Of a stretch of 15,830 bases of DNA, positions 1-7,060 are shown piece by piece. This stretch comes from Candidatus Bathyarchaeota archaeon. Lineage in GTDB: Archaea; Thermoproteota; Bathyarchaeia; Bathyarchaeales; DTEX01. Location: the NCBI GenBank assembly GCA_003601725.1, contig PIYJ01000034.1:1-15830 (forward strand). The letters are read 5' to 3'. Within the stretch, counting starts at the first letter, position 1; every line of letters begins with the position of its first letter. Both the position numbers and the translations under genes were made by a program. The notes under the pieces are model-generated. The model worked only from the letters and a program-made list of their open reading frames with translations, was not told where the DNA came from and ran no database searches.

Positions 1-53
1 GTGGCGATCACTGGGCTTAGGGCCCTCTTTTCGGCGATTATGCTTTTTTTCAC
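1..53 (-). CDS. Archaeal type IV pilin-like protein, N-terminal fragment (runs off left edge)
   Basis: Only the first 17 codons are in the window, starting at a GTG at 53. They read MKKSIIAEKRALSPVIA. This is the class III (prepilin) signal pattern of archaeal pilins: a short basic leader, a Lys-Arg pair before Ala-Leu, then the SPVIA motif that begins the hydrophobic N-terminal helix (established family knowledge). Cleavage is expected near Arg10/Ala11 by a prepilin peptidase, and such an enzyme is encoded divergently at 358-1152. A strong Shine-Dalgarno (AAAGGTGA at 60-67) lies 6 bases before the GTG. The mature protein should be a membrane-anchored or assembled pilus/surface subunit, but its body is outside the window, so the exact subunit type cannot be told. 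Confidence 0.72.
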   Translation of the reverse strand, partial: MKKSIIAEKRALSPVIA

Positions 54-91
54 TGCTTTTCACCTTTGAGAGAAGTTCAGTGTCTTCTATT

Positions 92-98
92 GATAAAT
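92..98 (-). promoter_or_regulatory. Possible TATA box for the pilin-like gene
   Basis: On the minus strand the sequence reads TTTATCA here. A start of transcription about 25 bases downstream would fall near 69, just ahead of the AAAGGTGA ribosome site. This is a position-based inference from a weak match. Confidence 0.28.
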
Positions 99-354
99 GA
101 GTTATGAAGATGCGGTCTAGCCTTCCGGTATATACCAATGGAATATTCCAAATATCTGTTGGTTAAATATGCGCTGCAGATCTATAATGAAAACGATGAT
201 GCTATTTCTTCGAAACTGAATTGCGAAAGTCCGTATGGTTACCTATATGAATCAAAGCGTCCTTAGTTTAATGGCGCAAAATAGTCTCGGCGTCCATAAG
301 TAAGATATTATTATTTAGTAAGCAAAGATCATGTTGATCTCTGAGGATAAGATC
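99..354. other. Intergenic region between divergent pilin-like and prepilin peptidase genes
   Basis: About 250 AT-rich bases separate the two divergent genes. A 42-codon plus-strand frame (138-266) has no ribosome site and I do not call it. The stretch TATTATTATTTAG near 304-320 could serve as the peptidase promoter but is not a clean TATA box. No RNA gene or long repeat was seen. Confidence 0.5.
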
Positions 355-357
355 TTG

Positions 358-1152
358 ATGACCCAGACTCTCTACGGGATTGAGATTCTCCGCGTGTTGA
401 TGAGCCTTTCCTTTCTTTTGGCTTCTTCATGGTATGACTACAAATATAGAGAAGTCTCAAACCGCATGTGGATATTATTCGCCCCGATAGGATTCACTTT
501 AACTTTCATCCAGTACTACTTGGAATATGCCGCTGGGAAAGCATTATCAATCTTCCTCTATTGGGCTGTCTCCCTCGGATTCACAACTGGGATCTCTCTT
601 CTTCTCTTCTACGCTGGCTTTTTTGGAGGAGCTGACGCAAAGGCTCTGATATGTCTCTCCATCACGATTCCAGTTTATCCCGAGTTTTCTCTCACGCGAT
701 TTAACGTTATGCTTCCCCTGTTTCCACTGGCGGTTCTAGTGAACGCTGTGTTCGCATCATCAATGCTTGTCCTGGGTATCCTTTGTCACAACCTGATTAG
801 ATATGTGCAACTCAAAGAAGAGATGTTCAAAGGACTTGAACATGAGCCTCGTTGGAGAAAAATCGTCGTCTTCATGACCGGGATCAAAGTGGACATGGAA
901 AAGATAAAGAGCGGCGCTCACTATCTTCCTTTGGAATATTTAGTCAGAGATAAGAACGGGGGGATCACCAGGCATCTAAAGGTTTCACCTCAGCTTGAGG
1001 AGGAGATTCCGAGGGACCTTGAAGAGATTAACGGGCAGATATGGGCAACGCCGGGTCTCCCATTCTTAATATTTGTAACGGTCGGTTTTATCATAGCTCT
1101 TTTCTTTGGCGATTTCACGGGTTGGCTGATAGATTTAATGTTTCCTTCTTAA
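358..1152 (+). CDS. Prepilin peptidase (A24 aspartic protease, archaeal FlaK/PibD type)
   Basis: This is a polytopic membrane protease that removes class III signal peptides from pilins and archaellins at the cytoplasmic face. Counted from the ATG at 358 (264 aa), the two catalytic aspartates are visible: Asp27 in ASSWYDYKYREVSNRMW after the first membrane segment, and Asp93 in FFGGADAKAL, the family's GxGD-type motif. Several hydrophobic helices surround them. The C-terminal part (about 155-250) has the WRK and WATPGLPF features I associate with archaeal A24 C-terminal domains, followed by a last membrane helix. In-frame ATG 331 is also possible, but GAGG at 343-346 favours TTG 355 or ATG 358. 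The pilin-like gene on the opposite strand is its likely substrate. It could process archaellins as well; none are in the window. Confidence 0.88.
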   Translation: MTQTLYGIEILRVLMSLSFLLASSWYDYKYREVSNRMWILFAPIGFTLTFIQYYLEYAAGKALSIFLYWAVSLGFTTGISLLLFYAGFFGGADAKALICLSITIPVYPEFSLTRFNVMLPLFPLAVLVNAVFASSMLVLGILCHNLIRYVQLKEEMFKGLEHEPRWRKIVVFMTGIKVDMEKIKSGAHYLPLEYLVRDKNGGITRHLKVSPQLEEEIPRDLEEINGQIWATPGLPFLIFVTVGFIIALFFGDFTGWLIDLMFPS

Positions 1153-1192
1153 TCTCAGCGGAAAAGGAGTCTATTCCCTTTATGGACGTAAA

Positions 1193-1492
1193 TTATGCAA
1201 GGGCTACTGTTTGTTTTTCGCTGGTTGATTTTGTGAGCGTTACCAGAAGGGATCGTGCAGTCTCAAAGTATTTTAGAGCCTCATTTCCTTTTTCAGTAAG
1301 ATGGTACGTTCTTCTTTTGCCTTTCTGATTTATCTCTAAAAGGTCATTCTCTACGAGGGAATCTAAAATCTGCTTGAAAGGTTTCCAAGCTAGGTTACAC
1401 TTATACATGATATTTGTCGGCTTACGTGTGCCAGATTTGACTGCTTTCAGAACGTCCAAGTATATCTCTATAACGGATCTTTTTCTCGTCAT
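1193..1492 (-). CDS. Small winged-helix transcriptional regulator
   Basis: A 99-aa protein that looks like an archaeal winged-helix DNA-binding regulator of the HTH_45 / 'predicted transcriptional regulator' type. An N-terminal helix (IEIYLDVLKAVKSG) is followed by a helix-turn-helix (PTNIMYKCNLAWKPFKQILD, about 26-45). A recognition and wing segment (LLEINQKGKRRTYHLTEKG) ends in a C-terminal helix that usually dimerises. It is convergent with the prepilin peptidase gene, 40 bases apart. No ribosome site precedes the ATG. A TATA-like AATAAAATTT lies about 30 bases upstream, so the message may be leaderless. The target is unknown; the adjacent pilin and peptidase genes are candidates only by proximity. 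Confidence 0.75.
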   Translation of the reverse strand: MTRKRSVIEIYLDVLKAVKSGTRKPTNIMYKCNLAWKPFKQILDSLVENDLLEINQKGKRRTYHLTEKGNEALKYFETARSLLVTLTKSTSEKQTVALA

Positions 1493-1570
1493 ATGAATCT
1501 GTATTTACAATAGATATGACAAATTTTATTTCTTGTGTATCCGCTTACCTAGAGAACACGGTGACGGAAT

Positions 1571-1600
1571 AAAAAAGAAACGAAAAGATCCAAAAATGAT
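1571..1600 (-). terminator. Oligo-T terminator after lplA
   Basis: On the minus strand, just past the lplA stop, there are three T-runs in 30 bases (T5, T4, then T6 preceded by TTTC). This matches archaeal factor-independent termination on U-tracts without a stem. Confidence 0.5.
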
Positions 1601-1608
1601 TCCTGTTT

Positions 1609-2379
1609 TTATCTCCTAAAGTTCCATTTCCTAGAAGCATACTTTTCGACTTTCAATCTTTGAGCTACATCTTCCTCGAAATCCGTTATGCTCCCAGGCA
1701 TAAGCTTTATTCCAAAGGAATCCTCAAAGCCCTTAATAAGAGCATCTTTTAGCTCTCTAAAGCTCATATCTCTCCCCAGAACATCGTTAATGGATGTGAC
1801 TCTTTCCTCAACGGACCTTATCAATTTGTCCCGTATCTTTTCACTTGGGACCTTCAGAACTTTAAACATTAAGGCCGGATCAACCTTCCTAAGGATTGTG
1901 CCATGCTGATGCACGATGCTCATTCCACGCGTTTGAGCATTGCCAGATATCTTTTTCCCCCGAGCCACAATATCATTTATAGGTTTGAATTCCGCCGGCA
2001 CCCCGAGTTGACGTAACCCTAAAACTAGACCTGAACATAAAGTTCTATAGGTCTCTTGGAAATCCCTCGAGATTAACCGGTGATTCTCGTCGACAATTAT
2101 GCTGTAGGTTAACTCGCCCTCTGTGTCGTGATACACGGCTCCTCCACCTGTTCTTCTCCTTATGTAATCGATACCCATCTCATCGCATGCTTTGATGTCG
2201 ACCTCTTCTTCCATGCTCTGGAAATAGCCGATTGAGACTGCTGAAGGGCTCCACCTGAAGAACCTGATGGTGTTAGGCACAAGATTCTTCGATCTCGCGA
2301 TTACTATCGCTTCGTCAAGAGCCATGTTATAAAAGGCATCGTTTAGACCCGTATCTAAGAGTCGCCACTTCTCACTCAT
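1609..2379 (-). CDS. lplA: Lipoate-protein ligase A, catalytic subunit
   Basis: This enzyme adenylates lipoate and transfers it to a lysine of acceptor proteins (2-oxoacid dehydrogenase E2 or glycine cleavage H protein). From ATG 2379 (256 aa) the family signature RRRTGGGAVYHD is at 74-85 and the catalytic lysine is Lys143 in GKKISGNAQ. The N-terminal LNDAFYNMALDEA is also typical. The protein lacks the C-terminal domain of bacterial LplA; that domain is encoded by the overlapping upstream gene at 2372-2659, as in Thermoplasma. The ATG overlaps the lplB stop (ATGAGTGA), implying translational coupling. An upstream in-frame GTG at 2388 is the alternative start. No acceptor protein or lipoyl synthase is in the window. 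Confidence 0.9.
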   Translation of the reverse strand: MSEKWRLLDTGLNDAFYNMALDEAIVIARSKNLVPNTIRFFRWSPSAVSIGYFQSMEEEVDIKACDEMGIDYIRRRTGGGAVYHDTEGELTYSIIVDENHRLISRDFQETYRTLCSGLVLGLRQLGVPAEFKPINDIVARGKKISGNAQTRGMSIVHQHGTILRKVDPALMFKVLKVPSEKIRDKLIRSVEERVTSINDVLGRDMSFRELKDALIKGFEDSFGIKLMPGSITDFEEDVAQRLKVEKYASRKWNFRR

Positions 2380-2659
2380 TCTTCTCACATGCCATCATGA
2401 TGCATCTGGCAAAGTCTTCCGGGCTCACTCCAAGCGAGACTGCATTTTTGCTTGCTAAAACAGCTCTTATAAGGCGGCTTAGTTCCTGCTCATCTAATAG
2501 ATGCCCTTCCAACGTTTGTTCTATATCATCGATGACTTCTTCTGGATGCAGGAAAAAATCTCCCGTGATCTTTATGTTCTTTATCTTTTTGCCCTCTGAT
2601 GTAAGCTGAACCTTGATTAGTTTGCCTCCTTTAACTTTATACGCGGCTCTTCCCAACAT
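2372..2659 (-). CDS. lplB: Lipoate-protein ligase accessory subunit (C-terminal domain protein)
   Basis: A 95-aa protein matching the stand-alone C-terminal domain of bipartite archaeal lipoate ligases. It starts with MLGRAAYKVKGGKLIKVQL, followed by KIKNIKITGDFFLHPEE, where the GDFFLHPE motif is characteristic. A helical C-terminus includes GVSPEDFARCIM. In Thermoplasma the two subunits form a complex, and the small one is needed for lipoate adenylation. It overlaps lplA by eight bases. The purine-rich GAAGGGAAGGG stands directly before the ATG. In the upstream 178 bp, a TATA-like ATTTAAG near 2793-2799 may drive the pair independently of the ribosomal genes. Confidence 0.87.
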   Translation of the reverse strand: MLGRAAYKVKGGKLIKVQLTSEGKKIKNIKITGDFFLHPEEVIDDIEQTLEGHLLDEQELSRLIRAVLASKNAVSLGVSPEDFARCIMMACEKNE

Positions 2660-2837
2660 CCCTTCCCTTCAACGAGTCCAAAGATCTTATTTTCACAGCC
2701 TTTATGAATAAATCAATTTCATGTTCAGTGATATTAAATGATCCATATCTCTTTCAGAGACCACTGTTGCAGATCTATTTCTTGCTTGAAACTTAAATAG
2801 GTAACTTCCCATCCTCAGATGAATATTGACAGCTGGA

Positions 2838-3452
2838 TCAGATTGAGGAATCTTCTCGGCCTAAAACAAAGCGGTCAATCACTAAGCGTAACGCTTCGAA
2901 GACTTCGTCTTTGCTGAGAAGATTCACATCGATTATTAGATGGAAAGGTGAAAAATCCTCCCCTAAGCTGAATCCATAGAGCTTCTTATAGATCCTTTTC
3001 GTCCTAGCTTCTTTTTCCCTCAGAAACTTCAAGGCCTCTTCCGGGGTTAACTTGTCTCTTTCTGCTATACGGTGGGCTCTTACCTCCTCGGAGGCTTCAA
3101 GCCAGACTTTGAATCCATCTCTTAAAAGCCAAGGCATAGCCCAGCTGTCAAAGACTATCCCGCCTTCTTTAGCCCACTCTAGCTGCTTCTGGTCTACTCT
3201 TCGATCTATCTCGGGATTCCTTGATCTCTCTTTCAAGAAGCGGATTCCTTCTTCAGTTTCCCACCAGCCTTCCCCACTGGTCCTGTAACCTAACTCGGCT
3301 GCAACAGCCTTCAAAGCGTCTCCTCCCGAAGAGTATCTCAACCCATAATGTCTAGCAATCCTTTTAGCTACTGTGCTTTTCCCCGAACCCGCCATTCCAC
3401 ATATGCAGATAACCAGTTTATTCTTGTTCCCTATAGCGGAATCTGAAGCCAC
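2838..3452 (-). CDS. cmk: Cytidylate kinase, archaeal type
   Basis: This enzyme phosphorylates CMP and dCMP with ATP. From GTG 3452 (204 aa) the P-loop GMAGSGKST is at 19-27. The archaeal Cmk features follow: YSSGGDALKAVAAELG, NPEIDRRVDQKQLEWAKEG, VFDSWAMPWLL, and the lid region RIAERDKLTPEEALKFLREKEARTKRIYKKLYG. The frame stays open further upstream, but that would overlap the preceding gene by about 85 bases. GTG 3452 has AAAGGAGA at a normal distance and sits 20 bases after the previous stop, so I prefer it. In archaea cmk typically follows the secY and EMC3-like genes at the end of the ribosomal cluster, as here. Confidence 0.9.
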   Translation of the reverse strand: MASDSAIGNKNKLVICICGMAGSGKSTVAKRIARHYGLRYSSGGDALKAVAAELGYRTSGEGWWETEEGIRFLKERSRNPEIDRRVDQKQLEWAKEGGIVFDSWAMPWLLRDGFKVWLEASEEVRAHRIAERDKLTPEEALKFLREKEARTKRIYKKLYGFSLGEDFSPFHLIIDVNLLSKDEVFEALRLVIDRFVLGREDSSI

Positions 3453-3472
3453 TTTAACGTTTTCTCCTTTGG

Positions 3473-3970
3473 TTATTGTTTTGTCTGCGGCTGAGTGCCT
3501 AATCCCATCGGCACGCCTAGAATGCGAGAAGCAATAGTAGTCGATAGGAAGGAGCATATAATGTACCAGTAGAATAGATTTATAGGATAGGGAGGAGGAC
3601 CTGTTAGTAGCGGAATTGAGAAGGGAAGATAAGCTACGGTCTTGTTACCTAAATAGAAGATTAGGATCTGCCAGACTCCTATGAACATGCCCATGTTTAA
3701 GACGAGAGTAACTGTTTGTCTTTTAAGCATCTTCGACTGGATCTGTAAAATTCGTTTTTCTCGACGCTTAAGCCTTGCAAGGAGCTTTTTGTCTCCTAGC
3801 TTCGTAGCCCTCTGCTTTTCTTCATTCCATATCTTTACCTCTTTCTGCCATTGCATGAGTTCTTCCTGATTCACGAATCTTTGACGAATCCAAATAGACA
3901 GGAAGGCCATCAAAAGCGAAGTCAAGAAGACCGCCATACCATAGAAAAAGACAGAATCTATCATTTGCAT
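3473..3970 (-). CDS. EMC3/TMCO1-family (DUF106) membrane insertase-like protein
   Basis: A 165-aa membrane protein of the archaeal DUF106 family, related to the Oxa1/YidC/EMC3/TMCO1 insertases. A membrane segment at about 7-30 is followed by a long charged amphipathic coiled region (40-85, KEVKIWNEEKQRATKLGDKK and RLKRREKRILQ). Two more membrane segments follow (about 89-108 and 130-152). This three-helix plus coiled-coil plan is the family hallmark. It starts one base after the secY stop and AGGGGGTT precedes the ATG, so the two are cotranscribed. It probably helps insert proteins into the membrane alongside SecY and the ribosome. ATG 3964 is an alternative start. Confidence 0.85.
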   Translation of the reverse strand: MQMIDSVFFYGMAVFLTSLLMAFLSIWIRQRFVNQEELMQWQKEVKIWNEEKQRATKLGDKKLLARLKRREKRILQIQSKMLKRQTVTLVLNMGMFIGVWQILIFYLGNKTVAYLPFSIPLLTGPPPYPINLFYWYIICSFLSTTIASRILGVPMGLGTQPQTKQ

Positions 3971-3971
3971 T

Positions 3972-5402
3972 TTAACCCCCTAGAAATCTCCTGAGACTTG
4001 GATACATCTCCTCTATGCGCTCCCTCATCAGCTGCTGATAGTACTGGTACACTATGCTTACTGAAAGCAGAATGCCCGTTCCCGTGCCGAAGGCACCGAA
4101 GAAATCTGCAACCACCGCGAGTAAGCCTACTATCAATCCGCCGAGTATCGTAACCACCGGTATGTAACGTCTTAAGATTGCCTCTATAGGCCTCTCTGAT
4201 CTTCTAAAACCTGGAATCTGCATTCCAGAGTCAACAAGCTGCTTTGCAACTGTCCTTGGGTCTAAACCGCCGACTTCCAGCCAAATAGCTGAGAAGATTA
4301 TGCAGAAGAAGATGAGGATGCCGGCGTAAATCAGGTATCGAACGGGATTCTCCATAACATCTATAAAGCCACGTGTAGGCGAGGTAACATAATAAGCGAG
4401 GCCTCCAACGGGTACGAGTCTTCTCTCTTCATATGAAAATCTCCCCAGGAGGCTTATGTACTGCGCCCACGCGCTGTCCTTATAGTTGTTCCATAAGAAT
4501 TGTGACCACATGTATATATTGCCGAAAAGGGCAGAAGCGAATATGACTGGCAGGTTGGAAACATAGAGTAGGCTGATTGGATATTTCCCTCTGAATCCTC
4601 GGAAACGCGAATGGGCTATTGGGAGTTCAACTCTGATTCCCTGCGCGTATATGACGAAGAGAAAAACACCTATGGTTGTCATAAGGCCTATTATGCTTGG
4701 GTACCCTACGTGACTAAGGATGAGATGATCAAAGCTTCCCCCGGAAACAGCCGTCTGTATGAGAGCTGATATAATCCCGTATGCTCTTACAGGCTCCGAT
4801 CCTCCACCTACAGGCATCACTGAAAAACAACTAAGCATGATTCGCCGCGCGACTCCTGCTAAGATGAAAAGACTTATTCCACTTCCAATTCCCCATCCTT
4901 TCTGTATCATCTCATCAAGAAGCATTATGATCAAACCGGCTGCAAGCAGCTGAGCAAATATTATGAGGGATTGTGTAAACTTCAAGTTGCCGAATAACCC
5001 GCTTATTATGTAGGCTGACGCTTGAAAAGCAGTTAGAATCATTGAGAGTACTTTACTTGCGCCTGTAAAGAGCGAACGATCCTCTGGATTTGAAAAGTCG
5101 ACTTCAATGAAGTTTGAGCCGGCAATCATCTGTAATATGAGTCCCGCCGTAACTATCGGGCCTATCCCGAGCTCCATCAGTGTACCTTGAGCCGATGCGA
5201 AGATCACACGATAGTAGGCTAAGCTGTCCCCTCCCCCTCCGCCTAATCCATAAAGCGGAACTTCGCTCATGACAAGAAAGATCACGAGAGCTATGCCCGT
5301 CCAAAAAAGCCTTTCGTTAAAATTAACTCTCCTTTCCGGGCTTCTGACCTCTGGCATAATCCTTATAAGAGGCGCGAATGCTTTGAGGAATCTTCCGGCC
5401 AA
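3972..5402 (-). CDS. secY: Preprotein translocase subunit SecY
   Basis: The central channel subunit of the Sec translocon, 476 aa with about ten hydrophobic segments. Archaeal SecY features include PEVRSPERRVNFNERLFWTG before the first helix, GTLMELGIGPIVTAGLILQM, GSGISLFILAGVARRI and VELPIAHSRFRGFRGKYPI. The C-terminal RLVPVGGLAYYVTSP and DPRTVAKQLVDSGMQIPGFR also fit. The start is TTG at 5402, supported by GAGGGAG six to ten bases upstream and by the position of the conserved N-terminus. It is 69 bases from the uL15 stop, a gap that contains a TATA-like ATTTAAAT, so secY may have its own promoter. Adenylate kinase, often directly after secY in archaea, is absent. Confidence 0.96.
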   Translation of the reverse strand: MAGRFLKAFAPLIRIMPEVRSPERRVNFNERLFWTGIALVIFLVMSEVPLYGLGGGGGDSLAYYRVIFASAQGTLMELGIGPIVTAGLILQMIAGSNFIEVDFSNPEDRSLFTGASKVLSMILTAFQASAYIISGLFGNLKFTQSLIIFAQLLAAGLIIMLLDEMIQKGWGIGSGISLFILAGVARRIMLSCFSVMPVGGGSEPVRAYGIISALIQTAVSGGSFDHLILSHVGYPSIIGLMTTIGVFLFVIYAQGIRVELPIAHSRFRGFRGKYPISLLYVSNLPVIFASALFGNIYMWSQFLWNNYKDSAWAQYISLLGRFSYEERRLVPVGGLAYYVTSPTRGFIDVMENPVRYLIYAGILIFFCIIFSAIWLEVGGLDPRTVAKQLVDSGMQIPGFRRSERPIEAILRRYIPVVTILGGLIVGLLAVVADFFGAFGTGTGILLSVSIVYQYYQQLMRERIEEMYPSLRRFLGG

Positions 5403-5436
5403 GCGTCTCCCTCTGGCCCTTTTATTATTTTAGTTA

Positions 5437-5444
5437 ATTTAAAT
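5437..5444 (-). promoter_or_regulatory. Possible internal TATA box for secY
   Basis: ATTTAAAT lies about 38 bases upstream of the secY TTG, in the only sizeable gap of the ribosomal operon. Transcription starting about 25 bases on would begin just before the GAGGGAG ribosome site. Inferred from position and sequence only. Confidence 0.3.
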
Positions 5445-5471
5445 CTTGATCTATTTTCGATGCAAGGTTAT

Positions 5472-5894
5472 TTAAGAATGATCCATCAAAATTTCCCCGC
5501 CTGCCGCTTCTATCTTCTTCTGAGCGGTCTCTGACCATGCTGGAACCTTAACTGAGACAGGTAATGATATCTTTCCTGCCCCGAGAAGTTTGTCGTAACC
5601 CATCTTTTCCAGATCGAGAATAATCTTTCTTCCTTTCCTCGAAGATTCCTGAAGCGCGATCTCCTCTAGTTCCTTCAGGTTGATCGTTCTGATCTCAGAT
5701 TTATCCGTCAAGGACTTCAGCCGTTTCTTTTTGAAATAATCCGGCTCGTACCTATGCACATAGCTCCATCCATGTTTATGTCTACCTACTTTCCTTCCGC
5801 CTTTACTTCCGCTTTTTCTATGCTGTCCTACTCTTCCATAGCCCTGGGTTCTCGATCCGCGTTTTTTCCTAATCTTCCTAAGTTTATGCGGCAT
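5472..5894 (-). CDS. rpl15: Large ribosomal subunit protein uL15
   Basis: A 140-aa archaeal uL15. It is basic, with the signature KLRKIRKKRGSRTQGYGRVG followed by QHRKSGSKGGRKVGRHKHGW near the N-terminus and the C-terminal KLLGAGKISLPVSVKVPAWS. It binds 23S rRNA late in large-subunit assembly. I chose ATG 5894 because GAGGGG lies ten bases before it and it gives the conserved N-terminus. An in-frame ATG at 5912 adds six residues and lacks a ribosome site. It sits between uL30 and secY in the standard archaeal order. Confidence 0.95.
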   Translation of the reverse strand: MPHKLRKIRKKRGSRTQGYGRVGQHRKSGSKGGRKVGRHKHGWSYVHRYEPDYFKKKRLKSLTDKSEIRTINLKELEEIALQESSRKGRKIILDLEKMGYDKLLGAGKISLPVSVKVPAWSETAQKKIEAAGGEILMDHS

Positions 5895-5921
5895 CTCTAT
5901 GGTTCCCCTCATCAGATTATT

Positions 5922-6401
5922 CTATATCATTCTCCGTATGAGCTCGTTGATAGCTTCCCCTCGATACCCTGCTTCTCCCCCTGCGGTGTAGCTTTTCTTC
6001 ACGGTCCCCTTATATCCTTTCCTCGGGGGATGAAGACGGAAGACCGGTTTAACCCCGGGAAGGTTCTTCAACTCAACCTTTAAGTTATATATTGCTTCTG
6101 CAAGGGCATCCAGCGAATCATACCCGATCTTTTCGGCGTATTCATCCGTGAGCTTCTTATTTCCAACAATCCTGCCTCTCTTTTTCAACAAGAGACCAAT
6201 CGTTTCCTTTGAGACTTCACCCCAAGTTAAAACGTGCTGAGCCTTTCTAAGCATCCCAAGGAAGGATGGCCGATCATCTATAAGCGTGGCATGACAGTTA
6301 CGTTCGAGATTAAGCATCCTTAAGGTATCTTCAACCTCCTTTCTTACATTAACCGTGCCTCGGATCCGAACGACAGCTAAGCATCTCTTGCCCTTTTCCA
6401 T
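5922..6401 (-). CDS. rpl30: Large ribosomal subunit protein uL30
   Basis: A 159-aa archaeal/eukaryotic-type uL30, longer than the bacterial ~60-aa form. The diagnostic LAVVRIRGTVNVRKEVEDTL is near the start, followed by LNLERNCHATLIDD. The C-terminal extension has FRLHPPRKGYKGTVKKSYTAGGEAGYRG. ATG 6401 gives the usual N-terminus. TTG 6416 and GTG 6410 are in-frame alternatives that would overlap the uS5 stop. It follows uS5 by about five bases. Confidence 0.94.
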   Translation of the reverse strand: MEKGKRCLAVVRIRGTVNVRKEVEDTLRMLNLERNCHATLIDDRPSFLGMLRKAQHVLTWGEVSKETIGLLLKKRGRIVGNKKLTDEYAEKIGYDSLDALAEAIYNLKVELKNLPGVKPVFRLHPPRKGYKGTVKKSYTAGGEAGYRGEAINELIRRMI

Positions 6402-6406
6402 GCGTT

Positions 6407-7060
6407 TCACATCCAATCCAGTGGAGTCACAATCTCATAAGTCTTCTTAAGAGCGTCGAAAACAGCATAGGCAAAGGAGGGAACCGTTCTTGTTTGACCA
6501 TAACTCCTAGTCCAGCAATCCTTGATCCCCGCAAGTCTCAATATGACCTTAGCAATCTCACTTGCTACAAGCCCTAAACCTCGAGGGCCAGGAATAATCC
6601 GAATTACAACCGAACCGGATCTGCCAACAGTCTCGAATGGCAAAGAATGTGGTTCTCCACATCCGCATTCCCAGCTACCGCATCCCCTTCGAACCAGCGT
6701 TATATTAAGCCGAGCGTCACTAGCTGCTTTTTCTATGGCGGTGCGAACTTGAGCGGCCTTCCCAGAGCCCAAGCCTATGTATCCGTCGCCGTTTCCCACA
6801 ACCACTATGGATTTGAACCTTGTCTTCTCTCCGGCGTCGGTCTGCTTCTGAACTATGCTGACGTGAATGACCTCCTCTTGAAGATTTGGGAGAAGCATGT
6901 CAACTATCTCCGGCTCTCGCACCTTCATTCCCTCAGCGAAGGCCTCCTCCAGAGAGGATATTTTGCCCTCTAAGACGAGGCGGCCTAGTCTTGTACGCGG
7001 AGTCCATTCTTCAAGTCTCTCTGCACGCTGAGTCTCTCTTCCTCTGCTCAAATTTTTCAC
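6407..7060 (-). CDS. rps5: Small ribosomal subunit protein uS5
   Basis: A 217-aa archaeal uS5 (eukaryotic S2 type), which acts in decoding fidelity and mRNA handling. The N-terminal EEWTPRTRLGRLV is followed by the double-stranded RNA-binding-like part (SIVVVGNGDGYIGLGSGKA). The archaeal cysteine-containing loop RRGCGSWECGCGEPHSLPF and the C-terminal GLGLVASEIAKVILRLAGIKD complete the match. GTG 7060 is assigned. TTG 7051 has AGGTGA just upstream and is a strong alternative. It is the first gene of the cluster here; uL18, which normally precedes it, is not in the window. Confidence 0.95.
   Translation of the reverse strand: MKNLSRGRETQRAERLEEWTPRTRLGRLVLEGKISSLEEAFAEGMKVREPEIVDMLLPNLQEEVIHVSIVQKQTDAGEKTRFKSIVVVGNGDGYIGLGSGKAAQVRTAIEKAASDARLNITLVRRGCGSWECGCGEPHSLPFETVGRSGSVVIRIIPGPRGLGLVASEIAKVILRLAGIKDCWTRSYGQTRTVPSFAYAVFDALKKTYEIVTPLDWM

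Noticed and set aside
1..69. Plus-strand frame ending in TGA with a hydrophobic stretch (LFSAIMLFFTAFHL), like the end of a membrane protein
   Set aside because: It is the antisense shadow of the pilin-like start on the minus strand, which has a ribosome site, start codon and a recognisable SPVIA signal motif.
138..266. 42-codon plus-strand frame between the pilin-like and peptidase genes
   Set aside because: No ribosome site, no recognisable family, and the length is compatible with chance in AT-rich DNA.
2637..2745. Minus-strand open stretch upstream of and overlapping lplB, with protein-like wording but a different frame
   Set aside because: No upstream start codon with a ribosome site, and it overlaps the well-supported lplB start.
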